Shown: in pieces, positions 9,861 to 22,030 of the stretch
How the letters are laid out: every line of letters starts with the position of its first letter
How positions within the stretch are numbered: the first letter of the stretch is position 1
Origin: Diplocarpon mali
Taxonomy: Eukaryota > Ascomycota > Leotiomycetes > Helotiales > Drepanopezizaceae
Length of the DNA: 64,000 nucleotides
Assembly (NCBI GenBank): GCA_024741835.1
Contig: JAENRP010000203.1
Location: 1-64,000, forward strand
Reading direction: 5' to 3'
Translations under genes and position numbers: made by a program
Notes under the pieces: model-generated
Told to the model about the DNA's origin: nothing
What the model saw: only the letters and a program-made list of their open reading frames with translations
Database searches by the model: none

Positions 9861-12347
9861 CTACTCGGTACACCCACAATCCTCTCTCCGTCCTCCCGAC
9901 CGCCACCCAATCTCCAGACTCGGACACCCCCATGCGATATCCGGCCGACTGCATTGCAGCAGTACGGCCCAGAGCCTCTCCACCGTAAGCCCAAGGTACG
10001 GCCTCGCCAAGTCATCAGGCCTGCCATACACCTGACCCTCTGCATACCTGCCCCGACCCTCTTCCCCAGCGAGTCTAAGCGGCATCTTCTCTTTCTTGTG
10101 CGCCCACGCATTCCCCATATCTTCATTCACCAAGCCGTCATGGAGCATCTCCCACACGTCTCTCTTCACGCCACGTATGCGCGCAGCAGACGCGATGAAG
10201 TTATTGCCATGAGTGAGGAGCACCGACTCACATGCTGGAGATCCGGGGCGCGCGGCGCTCCACATGGAGGGGATGAGGTGGAAGCTGTCCTCCCAGCCGA
10301 GAGAATCGAAGCAAGCGCCACACCAGCAGCTCTCCTGCTCTCCCAGATTCAAGAACCCCGTCTTGGGAATGGCGTCGGGTACCGGGAACCCCATGGGAAG
10401 GAAATAATCCGTGAGGCGCTGGGCGCGCAGGGGGAGAAGCGTGAGGGCGTCGGGAGTGCTGGTAGAGAGGAAGAGGGTCTGCACGGGCATGGAGGCCCAG
10501 GAGGAGAGGATGTGGTGCAGGAAGGTTGCTGTGATGCCGCCAGTGTTGCGGAGGCTTTGGATAGAGAGGTCGCCACCGAAGAGGCCTTTGATCGATTGGG
10601 CGGTCGACGCGGTCAGGTTAAGCGTGGGGTCTTTGCTGTAGACGGTTACGCGCGGGTTGAGGCCGATGATGAAGGGGTGTGAGGTGAATGTTTGGATGAG
10701 GCGGGCTATTGTTTCGATGGAGTCGCCTTCGGAGTGGGCGATGATGACGTCGAAAGATCGGAGGTTGGGCGCCCGATAGAGGGTGTCGAGGGGGAGGTTG
10801 CTGGGCTCAAGCCAGGTCTTCGAGTTGCGATTGTAAGCGACGGTGTTGACCCAGAACATGACATTACAGCTGATGAGAAGGGCGAAGGTGATGGTTGTCG
10901 TAGCGAGGAAGAAGGAGAATTGCCATGGTTCAGCGTGAAGGGGGAGTTGGCGACGTCGAAAGAGCCGCGTAATCAGGTTCAGGAGACGTGGTGGATAGTA
11001 GCCAATCTGCGCGGGGCCTACGCAGACGACGTAAACAAGCGTAAAAGAGATGACTTGGATCCAGTCGATAAACATGTTGTCCTGGCCGAGAACACCGAAT
11101 ATAACAGTCCAAAACCCAGCTTGCAGAGTACTGGCGACTGCATCTGTCGCACTCTCGGTAGGCTCCTTCAGAGCCCCTCCGACGTGGACCCGAGATGTGA
11201 ACGGATATGCACTATTCACGGCGCCGCTGAACAGTATGTGAAGCAGCACTCCCGGTCCAAGAGTCTGGAGCTTGTGTGCGAGGCTCCACGCCCCGGACAA
11301 CTGAGAAGCCGCATTAACATTCTCGAATTTTGAAGTGGCTATCCCGGCGAAAATCATCGGCGGCAGCCCCGCCAGCAGATGAACTCGGAGTGGCGATTCC
11401 CACGTTTCGTCCCCCTTGGACTCGATCCGAGGCCCAACACTCGCTGCTACTCGCGAAAGACTGCAGAGAGCAAATCCAGCGAGGGCAAAGAGTAGGCCTC
11501 GGGTATCGAGCCTGTAGTCAAATAGAACAGGTGGGAAAGCGCAGAGTAACACGAGAATGACTTTATACGTCTTCCGGACCGAAATCCTCTGATCTCTGGG
11601 TACTATTCGCAGCACGTACGCCAGCCGAAAGAGAAAGCTGTCAAACACATAGGTAACGATCGGTAACATGGCCAAAACGGGCAGGTTTGGGCAATGGAGC
11701 AAAGCTCGCGCTCCGCATAGCATTCCAAGTGAAGCTATCGATGACGAGAGCAGGATCCTGAATCCGATGAGAAAGGTCTCGAACCAGGAGCGGCTCTCTT
11801 CTGCTCTAGGGAATTTGGTCCTTAGTTTCCCGAGTTGTACGAGCAGGAGCGTAACTGCTACCGTGGCGTAGGCGCCCAGCTGTATGAGAAGCGTGAAGTA
11901 GAATGCTGGTAATGTATTAGGGACTCCCTAAGCCAACTGAGATGATAAGAGGCGCATGGCGGATTACAGCCTCATCTCATCACAAAAGATATCAGTACTC
12001 ACGAAAAGCTATCCAGAGTCAGCACGTGCATCCCAGGCCCAATTCCGTCGTCTAATCTCTCAATCCTCTACATATCAAACCCCATAAGCTGGAGCACACG
12101 AAAAAGGTAGAGTAAACTCACCAAACCCTCCCCTTAAAAGCCACCTCCCGTTCAACGTGCTGAGCGTCATGAGAATCACCCATAGCGTGCTCTTCGCACT
12201 CCCACGCGTCGGCTCCCTCCCCACCTCGTCGAACTCATCAAGCTCGCGGTACCGCTCGAGACTTTCCGACAAGGGCTTCACCTCGTGCTCATCGCTGCCC
12301 CACTCCGCATCACGGTTGCGACGCTGAGGAACCCAGCCTGCTTCCAT
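9861..12347 (-). CDS. Multi-pass membrane protein with C-terminal DUF3431 domain
   Basis: Two exons (12347-12122 and 11905-9861) encode 756 residues. The 217-nt intron has a GTGAGT donor and ACCAG acceptor and joins in phase to give LRGGFAFYFTLL. After a charged N-terminus of about 60 residues the protein carries many hydrophobic helices (about residues 65-440), for example LLIQLGAYATVAVTLLLVQL and WQFSFFLATTTITFALLISC. From about residue 458 (FDVIIAHSEGD) to the end it resembles DUF3431. Landmarks are a Cys/Trp-rich middle (CWCGACFDSLGWEDSFHLIP) and the end segment GLTVERLWAVLLQCSRPDIA followed by WGCPSLEIGWR. DUF3431 proteins are uncharacterised, and similarity to glycosyltransferase folds is only a guess. 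A lumenal or extracellular DUF3431 head on a membrane anchor is the likely layout. Confidence 0.85.
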
Positions 12348-14146
12348 CTCTCCCCTCCCCTCTTCCCTCGCGCCTCTGGCCAGAGCTCTCCTCTGCTACA
12401 CCCTACCAGCCCGGCCTCGAATCCCTCGAGCAAGCAGGTTCAAAACTCCCTCTTCGGTGGAAACAGCTCCTCAAGCAGCGCGCCTTCGCATTGTCGTGGC
12501 CGTCGTCGTGGCCGTCATGCCCTCGCTCTCTTTGAAAGGTGTAGAAAGATTTCCAGACGAGCTGTAGGTTTTTGTTTGCGTGTGGCCGCGTACACACGAG
12601 ATCCAGGCACCGCGGCTGACGTCCTGATTCAAACCTAGCCCCTTGCTTGCCCCTACGTAGCAGGCCTCAGGTCGCGCGATGGCTTGCTAGAGCGCAGATG
12701 GGGGAGGTTCCCGCAGATGTAGGGACATGTGAGAAAGATTGAGCGGAGGGTGGACGTGGATTTCGAATCAGAGGTGTCCGCAACGACGATGAGAGAGGTC
12801 GGGGAAACATCCTCGGAATGATGGTAGGAATGCGTGTGCCGCGCTAAGGCCACTAGCAAACAACACGAGACTCACGCGTTGTCATCTACGTCACTTTTGG
12901 GGTCGCGGAAACCCACACTGTAGAGGGCTGATAGCGAAGAGATCTCGTGACAGGAAGTCATGTGATTGGCATATGCTGGATGAAGGATAAATACCAGACC
13001 ACCATGTACTTGAGAAACCACGACACAGGCTTGCATACAACACACTCATGTGCGCAACAACCTCTTAATACACTTTTAACTTGGGCATTGTTCCCAACTC
13101 TTCCTCGAGGCCTGCCCAATTGTGGTGCTTCCTCTTTTGTTTAAGTTCTTTAGAAGACCCTCCTCTTGTTGTGTTGCCCCTTTGTTTCTTTAATACTTGT
13201 AGGAAATATGAGGATTTATATATATCGACTACAGAATGTCCCTAGACTGAATACACCATTTACCTAGAGAAGGAAAATTCACCTGGCTGCGCTTCTACCA
13301 GCAGCTCGACCTCTCGGCATTGATCTTCGATCTTGGAGCACAAGCTTGCAGCGGACACCAGGATTAGCTATTCTCGAGCGACCTTACCGTAACCAGGCGC
13401 GGTAATAGCCGGTGCTTTTATACTTTGTATTTACACATGAGAAAGGGCAGATGGGTAGTATAAAACCTGGGACAGGCCACGGCCGAGTTTTCGACAAGAA
13501 ATGAAACTTGGCAGCCCTGATACTAGGATATACTTCTTACGATGTCTCTGCTCAGGAGCCCGTAGGAATGCCCTCAATTCCGATTGCTGGTGACAACATC
13601 CAAAGAGGTCCCTGCAGAGGTCAGCACCGCCCACTTACTTTTCCCTGCGAAGTTGTATGCCCGCCACAGCTCTCGACGACCTCCTCCCATGGTCCGCCTA
13701 GGGTCGTGACCCAATGAGTGCCAATAGACCCAGGAATGCGGCTCTCGGCGACCAAGATTCACCTCCACCTAACAGAGTTTGGAATCGCTTCCATTCACTG
13801 TGATCGTCGCCGGCTCTCTAACCTTAATCTTACTTCTAGGTCGATATCAACAAGGACGACTCCTCAACTATTACGATCTACACACCAGCCACAGAGCCCC
13901 AGAATTTGCAGAATATACTCCTACAGACGTCCAACTCTTCTCGGGAAACGCCACGCAAATGCATCTATTATACATCGACCACCCCCGATCCTCTTCGCCA
14001 ACCAGATAACGCCGAAAGATGCCCCCTTTCCATTCCCCCGTTCCAGCCTCCGTTTCCGAGCCACCCATCCCGTCATCCGTCGAATTGCTCCTCGCCGCCA
14101 TCGCCATCCGCCCATGCCGCTGTGATGCTCGGGTGGATTTGCCCGT
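12348..14146. other. Intergenic, no supported gene
   Basis: Downstream of the convergent CYK3 stop (14147) and upstream of the DUF3431 gene. Short frames exist on both strands, for example a Ser/Pro-rich plus-strand frame at 13906-14184, but none shows a family motif. Confidence 0.5.
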
Positions 14147-17100
14147 TCAAACACAAGTCCATTCGGCGAAGACGCACCACCTAGCACTCCGGTCCGCCAA
14201 CACCAGTCCCCGCCAGACGCCTTTCTCGCCGACTTTGATAATAGTCTCCCACGTACCACCATCGCCCTTCTCGATCGCCAGGCTTGTACTCTGGACTTTC
14301 TCCTCCTTGCGCATGAGTCGCAAGACCTTGCCACCGGGCGCTTGGATAGCCAGTTTGGCTGGCTTCTTGGAAGAGTAAGCGCTCGGATTGGACCCTGAGG
14401 CTGAAGAGCTATTCAGCGACGCTGCGGAGCTAGGGCGGATGAAAGGGATAGGCGATGTGCCTCCTGGAGTCGGCGACGCGGGCCCGAGTGAGGATGGATG
14501 CTGGCGGATGGCAAAGACAAAGGTGTTGTTAAGAGCGAGACGTTGGCATTGCGGCTGGGCGACATAGAGGTCGTGACGTTGTGCATGGGGTGTTGGGTGG
14601 CGCGTCACGAACTCGTAGGGCGGATTGTCGCCGACGTGAATGATGGGGAGCGCGAATGCGATGGGATGAGGGATGTCCTTGATCGAGTGCATCAGACCTC
14701 TCTTCCCAGCGTAGATTTTGAGGATCCCTTGCCCTTCGTCTCCCGGCAAGAGAGCCTTGACAGTATACCGCTTCTGACCCCCAACCCACTCAGCTTGAGC
14801 CAGAGCTCGTTTCTTGACCATCTCGCCACTCTCAAAGAGATCGCCGTCGGCATCGCGCTCAAAAGCCCGCGCCTCAACCTCGGCGACGCACTCGACATCC
14901 GACGGTACGATGAACTTGACGTGGACTTGTTCTAGATCCTCCACCCGTACAAGACTGGTGTCATACTCGGCCATTTCCAAGGCGTTCTTGAAGAATGGTG
15001 GGCAGGCACATGGCAGCGCCAACAAAATCTCGTGTGCCATTGGCGGACAGAGATGCTGCTGCTGATGCTGTTCCGGAATATGGGTCCAGCAGATCTCTGA
15101 TGGGCGTGTCAGAAACCACCAGCTTTCTGCCATTTGGCCACTTCCACTCGAGTAGAGTGCCCGTCGAGGATGCGAAGGTGCAGCGAGTGAACAATCCATA
15201 ACTCTCCACTCTCCATCGACAACAACCGCGTTCCACCAGTGATTTGGGCGAGGCATAGGACCGATTTCGGGAATTTCCCCGGGCGTCTTCAGGTAGCCCC
15301 TAACGACTTCAGCGTGAATCCCAACAGCAGCACACATCTCAATGACAAGAAGCGCAACCTCTTCGGCGCAAGCCCGTTTTGTCTGGATCACACGTCTCGA
15401 ATCAGGTTCGCTCTCAAAGTCTTCCTCCCAAGTGATCTTTTCGCTAACCCACGTGAAGATTGCTCGTAAGCGTTGTACATCACTTCGATAGGGCCTGCAC
15501 ACAAATCCCGTAGCCAGGCTGATGGGGTTGGTCATGGGCGGAAGGCTGTTGATAAATCTTGTGTTCTTATCAACCAAGCTCAGATTGACGGCTTGGAAAT
15601 TTGTTGGCTCCAGGACGGGGTTTCCATCTGCTCCCTCGTCGCCGTCGCACTGCTCGAGTAACTCTTCTACAGGACTGATGGCAGGATAGTCCATCATTTG
15701 GCAGCGCTCTCTCCTTTCTACGCGCTCGATGCGACTGAGCGAATTCGATCGGTTGACATCCCTCCGGACCTGGACCCAGTCGTTTCCAGTTTCTCCATCA
15801 AGACCCATGTCGCTGGACGAGTGGCTACTAACACCATTGCCAAAAGGACCAGATATCGACGAGGTGTTCTTGCGAGGTACCGGAGGTCTCGGTGTTTCCC
15901 CCACTACAATACTGCTTCTAGCACTAGCAGCTCCTGTTTTGGCAGATTCGATCATCTTCTTGAAGAATCCACTCTTTTTGGGCCTCGGAGTCTGCAGCCC
16001 ACCGAGCATACTGTCGGAATCAGCACTCGCCCCATGCCATCCGGCATTCGATTGTGCCCTGGGAGGCCCCGAGGCGTGACTGCTATGATATGAGATGCCA
16101 GTGACCGGTGTCTCGGGTCTGCTGCCAAAATCAACCTGGCTACCGTTAAGTCCCGTGAATCGATCCCTTCTTGTGCCAAAAGCACTGTGGGCTCGAGCTC
16201 GACCTTGGAGTGCATCCTTTTTCCTAGCAAGGCTTCCCGCACTGGTGGACGATATTCCGCTGGCTGATACTCCACTCATCAAACTCCGATCCGTAGACGC
16301 AGTGCTAGAGCTGCCATTCGTAGTCGTGCTTCGAGTGCCAGACGAGGATGAGGTGGAGTTTGTCTTAGTAGTGAAAGTACGTTCGAGCATTGATCTGCCA
16401 ACATCATAAGCAGATTTCCGATGTCTCAACTTTGGCGGTTGGCTTGAAGCTACACTTCCCGCCAGGGAGGATTTAGGCCGGGGATATGGATTCATTTTGG
16501 GCGGGACAGTGGGTCGTACTTCGTCATCGGGTACCCGCGGGCTGCTTGTGTGCATCTTGTTTAATCGGGTTTCCATCCTTTGTACGTAGTTACTCAACTG
16601 AGGCGGCGGCTGGTCCACGTGCCGCGAGTTGGTAGAACCCAAAAAGAGTTCTTCGCCATCATCATATGAGCTCTGCTCTCTAATGCCGGCTGATGTGTTC
16701 GGTCTTAGGGTAGCAGCTCTCCTAGCCTTGACATACGTTTGGTCGAAGGCTTCGGGAGACCACGGATCTAATGGAGCTTCGGGAGACTTGGTGTCCCTTG
16801 ACATGCCCATGTCGGCCAAAGACGACATTACATCGTCCATTGCGCTTCGAAGAGGTGAGGGGGTCAAGCCAGTCTCTCGGGGTGATGGAGGGCATGGCGA
16901 AACAGCGCGAGGGGTATGGTATCCATTCACTCGCTGGTCGAAAGATTTGGTAGGCCCATGTGGAGTATATGCGGTTCGGTGAGGCGGAGGTGGAGGAGGG
17001 GGGGAGGATCCAACGTCGGATTGTGGATTGGGAGAAGCCACACGAGAATGAGAACGGTGCTGGAAAGAAGGCGCAGGAGAAGAGGCGCGAGACCCGTATC

Positions 17101-17828
17101 CGTAATTCACCAGAGGGGCTGGTGATGGCCCTCGAGTCCCTCCATAGTCATTGTGTGTTGGCGGAGCAGGAGATGGCGCTCGGGACCCGTAGCTGTTATG
17201 TATTGGGGGAGCAGGCGACGGAACCCGATAATTATAACCACCATGTATCTGCGACGAGGGAGAAGGCGCGCGAGCTCCGTATCCGCGAGGGTTGCTTCCA
17301 TGAGATGTAGTTTTAATGGGACTTGGAGAAGGGCCTCTGGATCGTGTCGAAGCCTCTCTCTGCCTCTCTGCCAGTCTTTCGGCTTCCCTCTTTTGCGCCT
17401 CCTGTCTCTTCAGTGCAGCTATATCTGGCTGCGCATACGATTGGAAAGGCTTTCGCGCGGATTTGGCCTTGGGCTTAGCCGCCATGGGGTTGTTGAAAGG
17501 ACTCGTACTCGGTGATCGTTCTGGCATGGGACTCGAGCCCCTGACTGTTGGTCGAAAGTTATCGGGGAGAACTTCGACGAAATTCGACGGAAACAGGCCG
17601 AGCATCCTCTTGTCTCTGAATAGCCTCCCCATCCACCACGATCCATCCCCCGCGTTCAGGCATTCTATCAAGTCCCCTTCGATGAAACCCAAGTCGCGTT
17701 TGGTCTGGAATCTTGTCAGCGCAGTTGATTCTAAACCACCCAAAGCTGCATCCTACCTCAGCGGTAAATGAGAAGACCGCTCGACACCAGACTGGGAATC
17801 GTGTGGGAAGTTGTTGTGGCTCGGGCAT
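14147..17828 (-). CDS. CYK3: Cytokinesis protein 3 (SH3 + transglutaminase-like)
   Basis: Two exons (17828-17757 and 17704-14147) encode 1209 residues. The short first exon gives MPEPQQLPTRFPVWCRAVFS. Its splice to TKRDLGFIEGDLIECLNAGD rebuilds the SH3 domain (about residues 10-62), ending GLFPSNFVEVL. A start inside exon 2 would cut the SH3 domain. A long Ser/Pro-rich disordered linker with repeated YGSRAPSPAPP-like units follows. The transglutaminase-like core has Cys (RACAEEVALL, about 803), His (PNHWWNAVVV, about 847) and Asp (WRVMDCSLA, about 860). Cyk3 acts at the division site and promotes septum formation with Hof1, Inn1 and Chs2 in yeast. The gene is divergent from a Sid1/SepL-type kinase. 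Confidence 0.95.
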
Positions 17829-18554
17829 GTTTGACAGATTGAGCGCTCAAACCGCGCTTTCCAGGCATTCGAGTCACGACAACATGGGCGCGTCGCGCGG
17901 TATCGTGGTATTCTTATTGGGATCCCAAGCTTTATTCGGAATCTGGCTGTATGGAAAATAAGGAATTTCCAATTTTTGGAACGCTTCCGAGGTAGCAAAA
18001 ACGATACTTCGAAAATCAGGCCGGCGATGAGGTGGTCAAGTCAACAGAGCATCGTGGACGTGGGCCAATCAGAGACGTGGATCTGGTTGTCATAACAACA
18101 GCTCTAAGCCCAGATCGGACTAGGGCTCCATCTATCGGCTGCTTTGCCGTATCAACGAGCGAGACCCAAATCAGCAGCATGTCCCTGTACCATCCTTCTG
18201 GCTTGCGATGGCTCATAGACGCTGCTTGAGGAATTCTGAACAACTTACTGGTCTCTGAGGCTATTCACATAGCATTCATTGATCAGACTTGTTCGTTCGA
18301 CTTTCTTATTCCTACTTTTTAGCTGCTCAGCTTCACCATCACGAGGCACTACAGGGAGGCCCCTGCTTTGTTGACCGAGGTGTTGTTGATATGCCAACAT
18401 CCGCCGTATTTTCGTTTAAACAAACAGCTGCGACGCCGATTCGAAAGCACCACCAGCTTCCAACTGCTCTCCCTGTACATATACTACTCCTTCTTGTCGA
18501 GACTGCTCATCGTATTTCAAGAACCCTCCGCTCTTGCTGTGTTCAGTCGACAGC
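17829..18554. promoter_or_regulatory. Shared divergent promoter of CYK3 and the Sid1-type kinase
   Basis: About 726 bp separate the start codons of two divergent septation genes. No gene is seen within it. No specific binding site can be assigned from sequence alone. Confidence 0.5.
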
Positions 18555-20526
18555 ATGTCCTCTGAAGGGGCCATGGCCAACCAGTACTCAGTTCTCGAAG
18601 AGCTCGGTAGTGGCAGTTTTGGGACTGTCTACAAAGCAATTGATCGCGCCACAGGCGAAGTTGTTGCAATCAAGCATGTATGATGCCCTGATAATTTCCT
18701 ACGAATGATTACTGACCACCTACAGATTGATCTAGAGTCCAGCGAGGATGATATCCTCGAGATACAGCAGGAGATATCCGTCCTGAGCACCTGTGCAAGC
18801 CCGTTTGTGACACAATACAAGACTAGTTTCCTTCGAGGGCACAAGCTATGGATCGTCATGGAATACTTGGGGGGGGGATCGTGCTTGGACTTGGTGAGAT
18901 ATTCGCGGTGCCTCTGCTAGAGTTCTGTTGACAGACCTAGCTCAAACCCGGCTGCTTCAACGAAGCACATATTGCCATAATCTGTCGCGAACTCCTACTC
19001 GGTCTTGAGTATTTGCACCAGGAAGGCAAGATACACAGAGACATCAAGGCTGCCAATGTGTTACTGTCGACAAAAGGAAAAGTCAAGTTAGCGGACTTTG
19101 GTGTTGCCGCACAGCTTACCAATATCAAGTCGCAACGCAATACTTTTGTCGGGACCCCTTTCTGGATGGCACCAGAAGTGATTCAGCAGGCTGGATACGA
19201 TTTCAAGGCGGATATATGGTCTCTGGGAATTACGGCAATGGAGCTGATCCACGGAGAACCCCCCAATGCATCGATTCATCCAATGAAGGTTCTCTTCCAC
19301 ATCCCAAAGGCACCAGCTCCAAGATTAGAGGGCAACAATTACAGCAGGGAGTTCAGGGACTTTGTTGCACAATGTTTAGTGAAGGATTGCGACAGGCGTC
19401 CTTCAGCAAAAGAGTTGCTGAAGCATAAATTTATTCGAGGTGCTGGAAAGGTAGAGGCCTTACAAGAATTGGTGGAGAGAAAGCAAGAATGGGATGGCGG
19501 GCGCACAAGGCCTTCTCACCCTAGGTTCTACGAGGAGACACTGTAAGCCTGCATCTTCCGGACCGTGTTCATGCCTGCTGACATCTCAGAAACACAATGA
19601 CTCCCAAGAGCGAGCCTGACGAATGGGTCTTCGATACAGTGAAAGCAGCAACTTTAGCCTCGCGCAAGAATACCACGAAGAGACGGAAGCTATCTGTGAT
19701 CCATGCAAATGGTCAAGGGGTACAGAATGGGGCCGAGGAAGCCATGAAGCGGCTGGATCTCAAAGATTCCCCCCTTGAGTATTCATCGCCGCCTCCTGAA
19801 ACCATGAGAAAAAGTACCGTCCGCAAGCAATCATCAATCATACAGCTCATTTCACCTACCAAACCCCGCCAAGCAAGCATTCAGAAGAGACCCCTCCAGC
19901 CAGATATGAACTTTGGGAATACTGGATCCACGGTTCGGCTGTTCCGCCGGGTTTCGGACAACTCTACATTAGCTCAGGTCGACTCCGACATGTCATCTGA
20001 AGCGCAAACCAGAGACGAGAACCGGCCTCCTATGGCCGAGACGGTGACAAAAGAGGCAGTACTGGGCAGACGGGTGTTTGGCAAAATCGTTGATCCTGCA
20101 TTTCAAGAACTCCATGCTCAGACGGGGAACCAGGCCAAAAGGGAAGCACTATCTCGCCTCGCCGACGCTTGGAGTGCTCTCGATGCAGTCGACCCTGAAG
20201 GCGAATACCAATTGCTCAAGGCCATGATTGAGCGAGTTCAAGGAGACTCCAAGCTGACCGTTCTACTTCCGCCAACCAAAGGTTCCATCCGAGATAGTAC
20301 GCCACAAGGCACGCCCCAAAAGTCACCAACGAAACTGGTACTCGCCCAAAACAATCCACATCTAAAGTCGCACCGTCGAAGACAGACTAGCCTACTACCC
20401 GAACCAGATAGACTTGCCAATCTCCCCGGCCAAGTCGTTCCAGGAATGGAGCATACCAAGCAGCTCGCCGATGTCTTGTACGGTCGTTGGGCAGACGGTT
20501 TACGAAGCCGGTGGCCCGCTGTATAG
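18555..20526 (+). CDS. sid1: GCK-family Ser/Thr kinase, Sid1/SepL-like
   Basis: Four exons (18555-18677, 18726-18893, 18941-19542, 19590-20526) encode 609 residues. Introns are 47-48 nt and all junctions are in phase. The kinase domain (about residues 11-265) has [16 protein letters not shown], the catalytic loop [14 protein letters not shown], and [11 protein letters not shown] typical of germinal-centre kinases. After it come LVERKQEW and EWVFDTVKA. The C-terminus ends [16 protein letters not shown], which I associate with the Sid1/SepL group of the septation initiation network rather than the MST-1 or POD-6 groups. Sid1-type kinases act with Cdc14/SepM upstream of Sid2/SidB. The GCK call is firm; the subgroup call is moderate. 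The divergent neighbour CYK3 also serves cytokinesis. Confidence 0.9.
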
Positions 20527-22030
20527 ATTATTCTCATACGTCCGGCATTCCTTGGCGCAGTATTTTTGGCCGGCAGCATTACTAGCGGAGTCGTACCAAC
20601 GTAAAGTAAAAGACCTTTCTAATACGAGAATTTGGCCTACGGATGGAGCAACACACATAGAGGAGAGCTCGGTAGCAGATCTGGGTTTAACTGGACCGAT
20701 CTGGCGTGGTGGAGGAGCCGCATGATGATTGATGATAATGGATTCTTCTTTTTGACTGGTAATCCAAATGCGGTTTTGGCTTTTACCTGTTTCTTGTTTT
20801 TACTTGGAATTTCGCTTTTTCTGGCGTGAAAGGGAAGGCCTAGGGGGATGGAGGCGAAATCTGTAAATTAGGTATCATACGGGCTTTTGTAAGGTGTAGA
20901 TAGATAGATAGGATGTGAATAAATTGCAGGCCACAACATCTGGGTTTGACCACTTGTACAGCTCAAATCAGGTACTGACGGGTCACTTAATTGGGGTATT
21001 AATGATAAGTGCCATGGGCAAACAACATAAACAATGAATAAGAAGGCGGGCTGATAAGCGAAAGACATTCTGGGGCCAACATCAGATATGGGTCTTCGCT
21101 TGTGGCCTGAATTTAATCCACAACACTCTGCTAGCTCCAGCGCCACCCTTATATCTTTTCCCCCAAGCTTGGACCCGCCTCTCTCTAGGAACTTGCTTAA
21201 CCGTATGGCCGAGTAATTAAATTTTATTGAGCAAGCTAGGTACATCGAATTGAGACTAAATAAAGTATTTTTATGAAAAAAAAAATATCAAGGGAAGTGT
21301 TATAAAGTTTAATCAAAGGGGTTTCGAATCAAGGGAAGAATAAAGAAATAGTTAAATTGGTATTTTCGGGTTTGGAAAAAAAAAACTCGAGATTCTCAGC
21401 AAGTACGTGTAGTTCAATTTACTTTTAATAATTACACGGGTAAAATTGATTTTTTGGGGAATAAATCACATCCCGATATCCAAACACTTCGGCTCTTTTG
21501 TACCTCAATCCGACTTAGCTTCATTCTCTATAGATCTAGAATGCACGAGGCAGGTGATTTGGGGTACGTTAAGGATTTCGCTGCTCCGGTAGATGGGGAG
21601 GACGAAGGGGGTGAGCGGATACAGGCTGTCTTAGTGACAGCAGTGGGCTCACCCATGGCATCGTTTACGCCGGACCACCGGGATGGAAAGCCTGCTCTCG
21701 AGAAGTCGACGTTCGATGTTTGTAGCAAGGAGATATAGGTTGGCTGGCTTATTACGTCAAGGAGCTCTGGTCAAACAAAGTCCCGAGATCATTGTTCAGG
21801 GGTTTCTTCGCTAAGCGGAAACAATGGCAACAAAGCTCAGCGTTCCCGATCGCATCGCTTCTACATGGCAGCACCTGAATGATCTCTCTTGCTTCAGCCT
21901 TCTACGTTTCAAACTCGCCGTGAGAGCTAGTCATCGCTCGTGGATTTAGGTGAGAATGCACTGGTCTAGGTTTCTGTTCACCACAAATCTAACGTGGGAT
22001 TCGATATCTTCCACCACAGCAGCCCGCAGC
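20527..22030. other. Intergenic, AT-rich, no gene seen
   Basis: This is the 3' flank of the kinase gene and of the convergent MFS permease. It contains a short (gata)n run near 20897-20912 and several A/T runs near 21270-21460. No coding signal is visible. Confidence 0.5.

Noticed and set aside
9657..10682. 341-codon plus-strand frame
   Set aside because: Antisense to the DUF3431 gene; includes the CAGCC repeat.
11999..12060. Possible small middle exon in the DUF3431 gene (MHVLTLDSF)
   Set aside because: Its phase cannot join to the next exon, while direct splicing of 12122 to 11905 keeps frame.
13906..14184. Ser/Pro-rich plus-strand frame overlapping the CYK3 stop
   Set aside because: Low complexity, no start context or family; overlaps a firm gene.
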